Shown: positions 1-6,349 of the stretch, piece by piece
Layout of the letters: each line of letters starts with the position of its first letter
How positions within the stretch are numbered: position 1 is the stretch's first letter
Assembly: GCA_019683625.1 (NCBI GenBank)
Contig: JADGHY010000092.1
Span: 1-7,843, forward strand
From: Thermoflavifilum sp.
GTDB lineage: Bacteria; Bacteroidota; Bacteroidia; Chitinophagales; Chitinophagaceae
DNA: 7,843 nucleotides
Direction: 5' to 3'
The notes under the pieces: model-generated
What the model saw: only the letters and a program-made list of their open reading frames with translations
Databases searched by the model: none
What the model was told of the DNA's origin: nothing
Made by a program: the position numbers and the translations under genes

Positions 1-73
1 GCATTTGCTGGGCAAACCCTATCTGCACCAGCCCACTCAATCCTATTGCACATATCAAAAACTGGTATCCCAT
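1..73 (-). CDS. N-terminal fragment of a probable exported protein (runs off left edge)
   Basis: Only the first 24 codons are inside the window, starting with ATG at 73-71 on the minus strand. The translation MGYQFLICAIGLSGLVQIGF continues with AQQM. It reads as a Sec signal peptide: a hydrophobic core of about 15 residues and a small-x-small cleavage site (GFA then QQ). The n-region has no Lys or Arg, which is weaker than usual. The start lies 33 bases after the stop of the Omp85 gene on the same strand, so the two may be co-transcribed. That would suggest an envelope or periplasmic product, but this is inference. No mature domain is visible and no function can be assigned. All three plus-strand frames here are also partly open, so a plus-strand gene ending near base 90 or 109 cannot be fully excluded. 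Confidence 0.45.
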   Translation of the reverse strand, partial: MGYQFLICAIGLSGLVQIGFAQQM

Positions 74-106
74 TGGAGCAAAAGTATTAAGCTCACGGAA
101 GATTTC

Positions 107-1921
107 TTAAAAAGTATTGGCATATCCGAAGTGGATGCGCGATTGCTGCAAGTGAAACGGACTGTTTTTGCGCCGGCCTATGGCCCAGCTAAACCGGAAA
201 TAGCCCACCCGGGTGGGGAAAGCCATGCCTAAGCCAAGCCCTGTTGGCCAATCCGTGACCCGAATCTCCTCCGGGCCTGCCAAAGCATGCTCGTGCATAA
301 AAGCATTATCACTGAAGGCAAATACATAAGCTTGTTCACCAATGAGGTAGCGATATTCCAGGCTCCACACCAGATACTGAGAAGCATACAGGCTTTGTTC
401 ATCGAAGCCCCTGAGCAGCTCAGCTCCTCCGATCTGGTATAGTTCATTGAGAAAAAGGGTTGAACCCCAGATTCCTGCTGCCGCCCATTCGCTGCGGAGG
501 GTAGCATAACGGCCAAGTGGCCGGTAGTACACCAGCTGTGCACGCGGCTTCCAGATAAAACTGCTCGGAGGAAATGTTGCATATAAGCTGGCAAAAGAAA
601 ACGATGAATCCATAGGGTCACGCAAGGCTATGATATCCGGATTTTGGATAATTTTCCTTTTCCCCAGTTCAATGGCTATTTCCCAGCTCAGGCCCTTTCT
701 GGGATTGAGCACCTGATCGAGATGGCGACCCACCCAGCTTACTCCAAGCAAAGCCTCCCGTTGATCCAGATAGGCTGGTAGCTGCCGGGTGATTTTAATA
801 GTCTCTGTATCCACACTCAACAGGCGGGTCTGGCTCTGATGGATATACAGCTGATAGCCTGTACCGGGTTGAAGGCTATAGGAAATACCCATGCGGCTAT
901 CGAGCTGCAGATAGGAACTATCTTTCCGGAAAAGGCTAAACCGCCCAACGAGTCCATAGGGTGAACCCCATAGGGTAGGAAATTGGGCAGAGAGATTGAG
1001 CCGGGGTGAAGCATATTGCAATTGCTCCCAATGCATGTCGAGCACTTCGCCGCTGTGAAAACTATTGACCAGATGCAGGGTAATTTGCCCCACCAGCCTG
1101 CCCCTGTTTAGCCCCTCATCGGGTGCAGCAGGCTCATAACCCAACAGGCCATCAAGCTGATTGGCTTTACGGGCATCGATTGTCACATGCAAGGCAGCCC
1201 GTTGTTGCTGGAAATCCAGATACCAGGGGCGGGTTTGTTGTAAAAAGTCTACGGCCTGGATCCGCTCATCGATGGCTTGAAGTTTCTGCTGCTGGTAAAA
1301 TTGCCCGGGTTTGAGATCCAGCAAATAGTCCAGGTACCGCCGGGATAAGCGGGCTGTACCCTGCTGAATCACGGTATCTATGATGATCAGGGGGCCAGTT
1401 TCCACGTGCCAGATGCCGGTAAGCTGTCCGTCGCTGATCTTCAGGCTGTCAAGCGCTACCTTGGCAAAGGGATAACCCTTGTTTTCATAATAATGAAGCA
1501 ACCACTGCCGAAACGCCAGCACCTTACTGGTTTCTAACCCATGATCTCCCTGAAAATCAGGCGCCTGTTGCCAAAGAAAATCAGGGATATTCCCCTTCCG
1601 GATGGCGCCCCACCGGTAGGTTTTCCCCAAAAATAACCAGGCATAAAGGGTGAGGCTATCTTCCCGCATCCGGTCAACCGAAACACCCCAATAGCCGGCC
1701 GCCCGAAGCCTATCCAATAAATCAGTCAGGTATTGGGCACGGGCTATTGCATCGGGAAATGCAGGAATATGCGCCTGCGCCAACCAGGCAGCAGCCGGAC
1801 TATCGACCGGGTAAATTACCAGAGGGTATTTCTGTCCCCGAGCCTGCGCTGGTATCATCAGCCAAATCCCTAAGAACAAGCCCGGCAGCAGCCACAGCTT
1901 CGGATATGTATGGTAAAACAT
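107..1921 (-). CDS. Omp85 family (BamA/TamA-type) outer membrane protein
   Basis: This is a 604-residue outer-membrane beta-barrel protein of the Omp85 superfamily, whose members insert or move proteins (and sometimes lipids) at the outer membrane. Residues 1-27 form a signal peptide with a hydrophobic stretch and an AQA cleavage site. Residues about 60-250 look like two or three POTRA-type repeats; the clearest spans about 135-250, with the pattern KGYPFA, then DGQLTGIWHVETGP, then LKPGQFY. A surface-antigen barrel rich in alternating aromatic strands follows from about 255 to the end. The diagnostic loop-6 motif is present as LLRGF (RGF at 504-506, bases 404-412). The last strand ends in Phe (GYANTF), the classic outer-membrane C-terminal signal. 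With so few POTRA repeats it is shorter than BamA and closer in layout to TamA or other small Omp85 proteins, so I do not call it BamA. The start was chosen because the signal peptide begins there. Its leader faces the divergent M23 gene. Confidence 0.85.
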   Translation of the reverse strand: MFYHTYPKLWLLPGLFLGIWLMIPAQARGQKYPLVIYPVDSPAAAWLAQAHIPAFPDAIARAQYLTDLLDRLRAAGYWGVSVDRMREDSLTLYAWLFLGKTYRWGAIRKGNIPDFLWQQAPDFQGDHGLETSKVLAFRQWLLHYYENKGYPFAKVALDSLKISDGQLTGIWHVETGPLIIIDTVIQQGTARLSRRYLDYLLDLKPGQFYQQQKLQAIDERIQAVDFLQQTRPWYLDFQQQRAALHVTIDARKANQLDGLLGYEPAAPDEGLNRGRLVGQITLHLVNSFHSGEVLDMHWEQLQYASPRLNLSAQFPTLWGSPYGLVGRFSLFRKDSSYLQLDSRMGISYSLQPGTGYQLYIHQSQTRLLSVDTETIKITRQLPAYLDQREALLGVSWVGRHLDQVLNPRKGLSWEIAIELGKRKIIQNPDIIALRDPMDSSFSFASLYATFPPSSFIWKPRAQLVYYRPLGRYATLRSEWAAAGIWGSTLFLNELYQIGGAELLRGFDEQSLYASQYLVWSLEYRYLIGEQAYVFAFSDNAFMHEHALAGPEEIRVTDWPTGLGLGMAFPTRVGYFRFSWAIGRRKNSPFHLQQSRIHFGYANTF

Positions 1922-1939
1922 GGGCAGACGAAAAGGTAA

Positions 1940-1962
1940 AAAGGAATTTTTAACTTTCCTTT
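1940..1962 (-). promoter_or_regulatory. Small inverted repeat in the leader of the Omp85 gene
   Basis: AAAGGAA at 1940-1946 pairs with TTCCTTT at 1956-1962 across a nine-base loop. It lies about 19-41 bases upstream of the Omp85 start. Read on the minus strand, the second arm runs into further T residues. It could be a leader hairpin or chance in an AT-rich stretch. No recognisable ribosome binding site or full Bacteroidota promoter pair was found around it. Confidence 0.2.
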
Positions 1963-2029
1963 CAAATTATTTCACGGCTACCCCGGCGTTGTTTGCGATA
2001 TTTGCGAAGCCGTTTTCCCTGAAGCCCGC

Positions 2030-2072
2030 TTAACTAACCTGTCTGCCGGCAGGCAGAAACCTGCTTGGTTAA
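2030..2072. repeat. REP-like intergenic palindrome
   Basis: The core is an 18-base palindrome without a loop, CTGTCTGCCGGCAGGCAG at 2039-2056, with one G-T wobble. It is flanked by a short outer dyad, TAACC at 2035-2039 and GGTTA at 2067-2071, and AACCTG occurs on both sides (2036-2041 and 2058-2063). From memory, very similar GC-rich palindromes (CTGCCGGCAG cores) are scattered between genes in many Bacteroidota genomes; I could not check copy number here. It lies in the divergent gap between the Omp85 and M23 genes. As RNA it would fold on either strand and would sit in the M23 leader if transcription starts upstream of it. Confidence 0.6.
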
Positions 2073-2127
2073 CATCGGATCAGGGAGCTTGATGTGAGTT
2101 TACGCGAAAGTTAAAACAGATTTCAGC

Positions 2128-3465
2128 ATGAAGGTTGAACGGAAGCGCAACCCTTTATCTCCAAAATTTTTCTGGACATTGATCGGTGCTCTGGCCATAG
2201 GTTTGGCTATCGCTTTTTATGTGAACATGAAAAGCCTGCATAGGAAAAAGCCTATGCCGGTTGATTCCACGGCTATGCAGCCAACAAAAGCGGCTCCTGT
2301 CATGCGTTTTGGGCTTCCGGTAGATTCGTTTCGCATCATTTCGGGCACCATCCAACGCAATGAATTTTTTTCCACCATCCTGAACCGGTATGATGTTTCC
2401 CCGGCCGAGATCCTGGCCATCCGGCAACAAACCGATTCGATTTTTAACCCCAGACAAATCAGGGCCGGCGATGCCTATCAACTTTTCTTTTCCCTGGATA
2501 CTACGCAGCACAGTCCGCTTTATTTTGTCTATCAACCCGATGCGGTTCATTATGTGGTGTTGGATCTCCGGCATCCTGAACAATCTTATGCAGGTGCATT
2601 CCCGGTGACCTCCAAAATCCAAACCGTGTCGGGGGTGATTGAAAGTTCGCTGTATGAAACACTCGACGCCCAGCATGCCAGTCCCGCCCTGGCACAAATG
2701 ATGGCTGAAATTTATGCCTGGACTATTGATTTCTTCAGCATCCAGCCGGGTGACTGGTTTAAGGTAGTGTACCGGGAAAATTTTGTGGAGAATCGCTCCA
2801 TTGGCCCGGCACAGATCCTATCTGCAGAATTTTATCATGATGGAGAAAAGTTTTTTGCTTTTTATTTTCAGCGCGACAGCTCAGGAAGGGGCGGGTACTA
2901 TGACGAACAAGGCAAGAGCCTGCGCAAGGCCTTTTTGAAGGCTCCCTTGAAATATTTCCGCATCACTTCGCGCTATTCTTTGCACCGATATCATCCGATC
3001 CAGCATGTCTGGAAAGCCCATTTGGGAACAGACTATGCAGCACCGGAGGGCACACCCATTTTGGCCACAGGCGATGGCGTGGTGATTGCCTCCACCTACA
3101 GCCGTTTTAACGGGAATTATGTGAAAATCCGCCACAATGCCGAATACACCACCCAGTATCTGCACATGAGCCGCCGGGCCGTGCGGGTTGGGCAACATGT
3201 GCGGCAGGGACAAGTGATTGGTTATGTGGGGCATACCGGATTGGCCACCGGACCTCATGTATGCTATCGCTTCTGGAAAAACGGCGTGGAGGTGGATCCG
3301 CTAAAGCAACATTTCCCGGCAGCGCAACCGGTGCCGGTGGATGAAAAGCAGGCTTTTGATGCCTGGGTGGAAAAACAAATGGCCACCCTTAGGCAGATTC
3401 CCCTTCCCGGGACTGATTCTTCGGCTGTCACGGCCCTTTCTTCCCGACCCGCTCCACAGGGGTAA
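2128..3465 (+). CDS. Membrane-anchored M23 family peptidoglycan metallopeptidase
   Basis: This 445-residue protein probably cuts peptide cross-bridges in the cell wall. Residues 1-13 are basic, and one hydrophobic helix (about 14-33) without a clear cleavage site suggests an inner-membrane anchor with the rest in the periplasm. Residues about 70-165 resemble the LysM/OapA-like N-terminal domain, and about 165-250 the second regulatory domain, of MepM/Csd3-type peptidases. The M23 domain spans about 290-392. The zinc-site HxxxD is clear (H298, D302 in HLGTD), as is the YLH histidine (H346). The usual HxH motif reads HVC (H377, C379), so the expected second His ligand is Cys; Bacteroidota paralogues with this change are familiar to me from memory. 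A Pro- and Ser-rich tail follows. The gene is the only plus-strand one here: divergent from the Omp85 gene and convergent with obgE. The stop TAA lies inside a hairpin. Substrate and cut site cannot be read from sequence. Confidence 0.9.
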   Translation: MKVERKRNPLSPKFFWTLIGALAIGLAIAFYVNMKSLHRKKPMPVDSTAMQPTKAAPVMRFGLPVDSFRIISGTIQRNEFFSTILNRYDVSPAEILAIRQQTDSIFNPRQIRAGDAYQLFFSLDTTQHSPLYFVYQPDAVHYVVLDLRHPEQSYAGAFPVTSKIQTVSGVIESSLYETLDAQHASPALAQMMAEIYAWTIDFFSIQPGDWFKVVYRENFVENRSIGPAQILSAEFYHDGEKFFAFYFQRDSSGRGGYYDEQGKSLRKAFLKAPLKYFRITSRYSLHRYHPIQHVWKAHLGTDYAAPEGTPILATGDGVVIASTYSRFNGNYVKIRHNAEYTTQYLHMSRRAVRVGQHVRQGQVIGYVGHTGLATGPHVCYRFWKNGVEVDPLKQHFPAAQPVPVDEKQAFDAWVEKQMATLRQIPLPGTDSSAVTALSSRPAPQG

Positions 3466-3482
3466 AACCGTCATTTTACCTC
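3459..3482. terminator. Hairpin shared by convergent M23 and obgE genes, candidate bidirectional terminator
   Basis: GGTAAAA at 3461-3467 pairs perfectly with TTTTACC at 3474-3480 around a six-base loop; a G-T and a G-C pair can extend it to 3459 and 3482. The M23 stop codon (3463-3465) is inside the left arm, and the obgE stop (3481-3483) touches the right arm. The placement between two convergent genes suits a two-way terminator. The stem is AT-rich and no long T-run follows, so it would be a weak intrinsic terminator at best. Confidence 0.4.
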
Positions 3483-4482
3483 AGCTTGCCTGCAGCTGTT
3501 GCCAAAGCAAGTCTTTCAGTTCCTGCAGTCCCTTTTGCTGATGGGCTGAGACAACCACCAGAGGGAGCTGAGCGGGGAATCGGTGTTTGATCTCGTCTTG
3601 TTGTTTCACATCAAGCAGATCGGCTTTGGAGATGGCAATTACCAGGCGTTTATGCAGCAATTCGGGATTGTATTTCTCCAATTCATGCATGAGAATTTGC
3701 CATTCGGCAACGGGATCGGGGCTGTCGGCCGGGATAACAAACAGCAGTACGGCATTCCGTTCGATATGCCGAAGGAAGCGCAAGCCCAGTCCGCGGCCTT
3801 CGGCAGCCCCCTCGATGATGCCGGGCAAGTCGGCCATGCAAAATGATTTTCCGTTGCGATAGGCTACTATGCCCAGCTGGGGTTGCAAGGTGGTAAAGGG
3901 ATAAGGAGCGATGGCAGGTTTGGCGGCGGTAAGGGTAGCCAGCAGGGTTGATTTTCCCGCATTTGGGAAACCCACTAATCCCACATCGGCCAGCAGCTTA
4001 AGTTCCAGAATTTTCCACCCTTCTTGCCCGGGTTCACCCTTTTGCGCAAATTCGGGAGCTTGTCGGGTAGGTGTGGCAAAATGCGCATTCCCCAGACCGC
4101 CACGGCCACCGGGGATCCAGATAAGCTCTTGGCCATCCTCCAGGATTTCGGCTTCTATGCGTCCGGTTTCTTCATCTTTTGCCACGGTACCAAGCGGTAC
4201 TTCAATCACCACATCTTGCCCGTCTTTGCCCTTACGGTTATTTTTCCCGCCCGGCTCTCCGTCGCCGGCCACGATATGCTTTTTCCAACGCAGGTGCAGT
4301 AAAGTCCAAAGCTGAGCATTACCCTTGAGAATAATATGTCCGCCGCGTCCGCCATCTCCGCCATCGGGGCCGCCCTTGGGTTGGTATTTCAGGCGCATAA
4401 AATGCACTGCTCCATCGCCACCTTTGCCGGAACGGCAATAGATCCGGATATAGTCTACAAAATTTTGTTTTTCCGTGGCCAT
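3481..4482 (-). CDS. obgE: GTPase ObgE/CgtA, ribosome assembly factor
   Basis: Obg is an essential cytoplasmic GTPase that binds the large ribosomal subunit and couples its maturation to nucleotide levels. The 333-residue product has the glycine-rich Obg fold at about 5-160 (for example GGPDGGDGGRGG at 37-48), followed by the GTPase domain. G1 is GFPNAGKS (171-178), the switch I Thr is in YPFTT (194-198), G3 is DLPG (218-221), G4 is SKAD (285-288) rather than the usual NKxD, and G5 is SAH (312-314). The protein ends just after G5, so it lacks the C-terminal OCT domain of longer Obg proteins; I take this as the short form rather than a truncation. The start MATEKQNFVDYIRI fits the family. The ATG lies six bases after the adk stop, so the pair is almost certainly one transcript. 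No Shine-Dalgarno sequence is seen. Confidence 0.97.
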   Translation of the reverse strand: MATEKQNFVDYIRIYCRSGKGGDGAVHFMRLKYQPKGGPDGGDGGRGGHIILKGNAQLWTLLHLRWKKHIVAGDGEPGGKNNRKGKDGQDVVIEVPLGTVAKDEETGRIEAEILEDGQELIWIPGGRGGLGNAHFATPTRQAPEFAQKGEPGQEGWKILELKLLADVGLVGFPNAGKSTLLATLTAAKPAIAPYPFTTLQPQLGIVAYRNGKSFCMADLPGIIEGAAEGRGLGLRFLRHIERNAVLLFVIPADSPDPVAEWQILMHELEKYNPELLHKRLVIAISKADLLDVKQQDEIKHRFPAQLPLVVVSAHQQKGLQELKDLLWQQLQAS

Positions 4483-4488
4483 GCAAGC

Positions 4489-5106
4489 TCAGGAACGAGG
4501 ATGGGAAGAAACGGAATGCAGGTTGAGTTCTGCAAATCGTTTATCTATCTGCTGTTTGATGCGGGCAAAAACCTCCTCAATGCTGCCCACGGCGGGCACA
4601 GTTTGCAATTTATGCTGCTGGGCGTAATAGTCGGCTACAGGAGAAGTTTTGTTGTAATATTCTGCAATCCGGGCACGAATCACCTCTTCGTTTGCATCGT
4701 CGGTTCTTCCGGAGGTCTGGCCTCGCAGCAGTAAACGTTTGATCAGCTCTTCTTCCGGCACCTGCATCAGCAGTACCAGATGAATGCTGGTTGCCTTCAG
4801 GGAAAGCAGCTTGTCCAAAGCTTTAGCCTGGGCGGTGGTGCGGGGAAATCCGTCAAAAATAAAGCCTTTGGCATTTCCCTGGGCATCGAGCCGGGAGCTA
4901 ATCATGGCAATCACCACCTCATCGGGCACCAGGGCCCCACGATCCATAAACTTTTTAGCTTCCATGCCCAATGGGGTTTGGCGCTCAATTTCGGTTCTGA
5001 GCATGTCGCCCGTACTCAGGTGGGTAAATTGGTAATGGTCAATAATCAACTGGCTCTGGGTACCCTTTCCGCTTCCGGGTGGGCCAAATAAAATGAGATT
5101 AAACAT
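4489..5106 (-). CDS. adk: Adenylate kinase
   Basis: It catalyses ATP + AMP to 2 ADP in the cytoplasm and sets the adenylate energy balance. The 205-residue product starts MFNLILF and goes straight into the P-loop GPPGSGKGT (8-16). The AMP-binding segment includes STGDMLR (31-37), and FDGFPRT is at 84-90. The LID region is short (about 128-140, with GRTDD), so this is the short form without a zinc-binding LID insert. RARIAEYY (144-151) carries conserved arginines. The C-terminus has about ten extra polar residues (NLHSVSSHPRS) after the usual end, which look unconserved. It is followed by obgE after six bases. In many Bacteroidota hpt precedes adk and obgE, but here the upstream gene is recA across 119 bases, with a candidate promoter in that gap. 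Confidence 0.98.
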   Translation of the reverse strand: MFNLILFGPPGSGKGTQSQLIIDHYQFTHLSTGDMLRTEIERQTPLGMEAKKFMDRGALVPDEVVIAMISSRLDAQGNAKGFIFDGFPRTTAQAKALDKLLSLKATSIHLVLLMQVPEEELIKRLLLRGQTSGRTDDANEEVIRARIAEYYNKTSPVADYYAQQHKLQTVPAVGSIEEVFARIKQQIDKRFAELNLHSVSSHPRS

Positions 5107-5138
5107 GTCTGCAATGCATCATGGTAAAGAAAACGGGT

Positions 5139-5175
5139 CAAAAATAGCGAAGCTTACGCAAAATAAGCCAGCAAA
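5139..5175 (-). promoter_or_regulatory. Candidate adk-obgE promoter of Bacteroidota type
   Basis: On the minus strand TATTTTTG (5146-5139) matches the Bacteroidota -7 box TAnnTTTG exactly. A TTTG at 5175-5172 could be the -33 element, but the 25-base spacing is a little longer than the usual 17-23. Transcription would start near 5133, giving a leader of roughly 25-30 bases before the adk ATG. A five-base dyad, GCTTA/TAAGC (5152-5168), lies between the two boxes. Confidence 0.35.
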
Positions 5176-5225
5176 TAGATATTTTTCAAATAAATGACGG
5201 ATGAGATTAAAATTGACAAAACGGA

Positions 5226-6227
5226 TTATTTATTTTCACCCATCACGGCCGTGCGGATTTTTTGTTCCAGTTCGGCCATCAATTCGGGGTTATCCTGCAG
5301 GAGCTGGCGTACGGCATCGCGTCCTTGTCCGAGCTTATTGCCGTCATAGCTGAACCAGGAACCGCTTTTTTGCAGGATATTCAATTCTGTGGCCAGGTCA
5401 ATGATTTCCCCCGCTTTGGAGATGCCCTGGCCAAAGATGATGTCGAATTCAGCCTGTTTGAAAGGCGGCGCCACTTTATTTTTCACTACTTTCACCTTTA
5501 CCCGGTTACCGATGGTTTGTTCACCGTCCTTGATTTGGTTGATGCGCCGGATGTCGAGCCGCACGGAGGCATAAAATTTCAGGGCATTACCGCCAGTAGT
5601 GGTTTCGGGATTGCCAAACATCACTCCGATTTTTTCCCGCAGCTGGTTAATGAAGATGCAGCAGCTGTTGGTTTTGCTGATGGTGGCGGTTAGTTTGCGA
5701 AGGGCCTGGCTCATCAGGCGGGCCTGTAAGCCCATTTTGCTGTCGCCCATTTCCCCCTCCAATTCGCCTTTGGGCACTAGGGCGGCTACCGAGTCGATCA
5801 CAATGACATCCACTGCACCGGAGAGAATGAGCCGATCGGCAATTTCCAGGGCCTGTTCGCCATAGTCGGGCTGAGAAATCAGCAGGTTGTCCACATCCAC
5901 CCCTAAGCGCTGGGCATAGCTGCTGTCAAAAGCATGTTCCGCATCGATGATGGCACAAATACCGCCTTTTTTCTGAGCTTCGGCTATGGCGTGAATGGCA
6001 ATAGTGGTTTTCCCGGTGGCTTCCGGGCCGTATATCTCAATGATTCTGCCGCGGGGAAATCCGCCCACACCCAGGGCCAGATCCAGCCCCAGAGAGCCGG
6101 TTGAAATCACCTCTATTTGCCTATCGGCCTTTTCTCCCATCACCATCACGGCTCCCTTGCCGAAATCTTTTTCAATTTTGTCAATGGTGAGGCGCAGGGC
6201 TTTCAATTTTTCATTTGTTTCTGCCAT
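5226..6227 (-). CDS. recA: Recombinase RecA
   Basis: RecA forms an ATP-dependent filament on single-stranded DNA, drives homologous pairing and repair, and triggers the SOS response where a LexA-type repressor exists. The 333-residue product has the N-terminal helix (about 1-30), Walker A GPEATGKT (67-74), the catalytic Glu in DAEHAFD (95-101), Walker B VIVIDS (141-146), DNA loop L1 around EGEMGDSKMG (157-166), and loop L2 from NQLREKIGVMFGNPETTTGG (194-213). The C-terminal domain is complete but ends in RTAVMGENK, without the long acidic tail of the E. coli protein (353 residues). The ATG encodes MAETNEKLKAL, a normal family start. It lies in the minus-strand block between the PAP2-like gene and adk, with 122 and 119 bases on either side, so it probably has its own promoter. 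No intein or frameshift is present. Confidence 0.99.
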   Translation of the reverse strand: MAETNEKLKALRLTIDKIEKDFGKGAVMVMGEKADRQIEVISTGSLGLDLALGVGGFPRGRIIEIYGPEATGKTTIAIHAIAEAQKKGGICAIIDAEHAFDSSYAQRLGVDVDNLLISQPDYGEQALEIADRLILSGAVDVIVIDSVAALVPKGELEGEMGDSKMGLQARLMSQALRKLTATISKTNSCCIFINQLREKIGVMFGNPETTTGGNALKFYASVRLDIRRINQIKDGEQTIGNRVKVKVVKNKVAPPFKQAEFDIIFGQGISKAGEIIDLATELNILQKSGSWFSYDGNKLGQGRDAVRQLLQDNPELMAELEQKIRTAVMGENK

Positions 6228-6311
6228 GATATTGAAGTATTAACCGTTAGAATTATGCGTTTCGAAATTACTAAAATGCAAACAAAATCTGTCGGAAATC
6301 TTGAACTACAC

Positions 6312-6321
6312 GCAAATTTGC
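6312..6321. promoter_or_regulatory. Perfect palindrome upstream of recA
   Basis: GCAAATTTGC is a perfect ten-base palindrome, 85-94 bases upstream of the recA ATG in the 122-base gap before recA. Its place suits an operator or an upstream promoter element. I do not recognise it as a known SOS box, and a single short palindrome could be chance. Confidence 0.25.
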
Positions 6322-6330
6322 CCATATCCC

Positions 6331-6347
6331 GCGCAATGAAAATGCGC
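6331..6347. other. Small hairpin just past the PAP2-like stop codon
   Basis: GCGCA at 6331-6335 pairs with TGCGC at 6343-6347 around a seven-base loop, three to nineteen bases beyond the PAP2-like stop codon. On the minus strand no T-run follows, so it is a poor intrinsic terminator for that gene. It might instead stabilise the 3' end of the transcript. Confidence 0.25.
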
Positions 6348-6349
6348 TT

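Noticed and set aside
5..232. Plus-strand open frame of 75 codons from a TTG start
   Set aside because: Its second half overlaps the well-supported C-terminal barrel strands of the Omp85 protein, and its composition does not resemble a recognisable protein. The minus-strand signal peptide explains the first part better.
2155..2697. Minus-strand open frame of 180 codons inside the M23 gene
   Set aside because: It is antisense to conserved M23-protein domains, its translation shows no recognisable motif, and it has no leader of its own. It is a shadow frame.
3481..4482. Obg protein truncated because the OCT domain is missing
   Set aside because: The short form ending after the GTPase domain occurs in many bacteria. 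The frame is intact and ends in a normal stop next to a convergent gene.
3911..4734. Plus-strand open frames of 92-134 codons opposite obgE and adk
   Set aside because: They mirror the glycine-rich Obg fold and the conserved adenylate kinase sequence in antisense. The Pro/Ser-rich translations are what reverse glycine codons give.
5226..6227. Possible intein or domain insertion in recA
   Set aside because: The protein is continuous through Walker A, Walker B, L1 and L2, at 333 residues, with no extra block.
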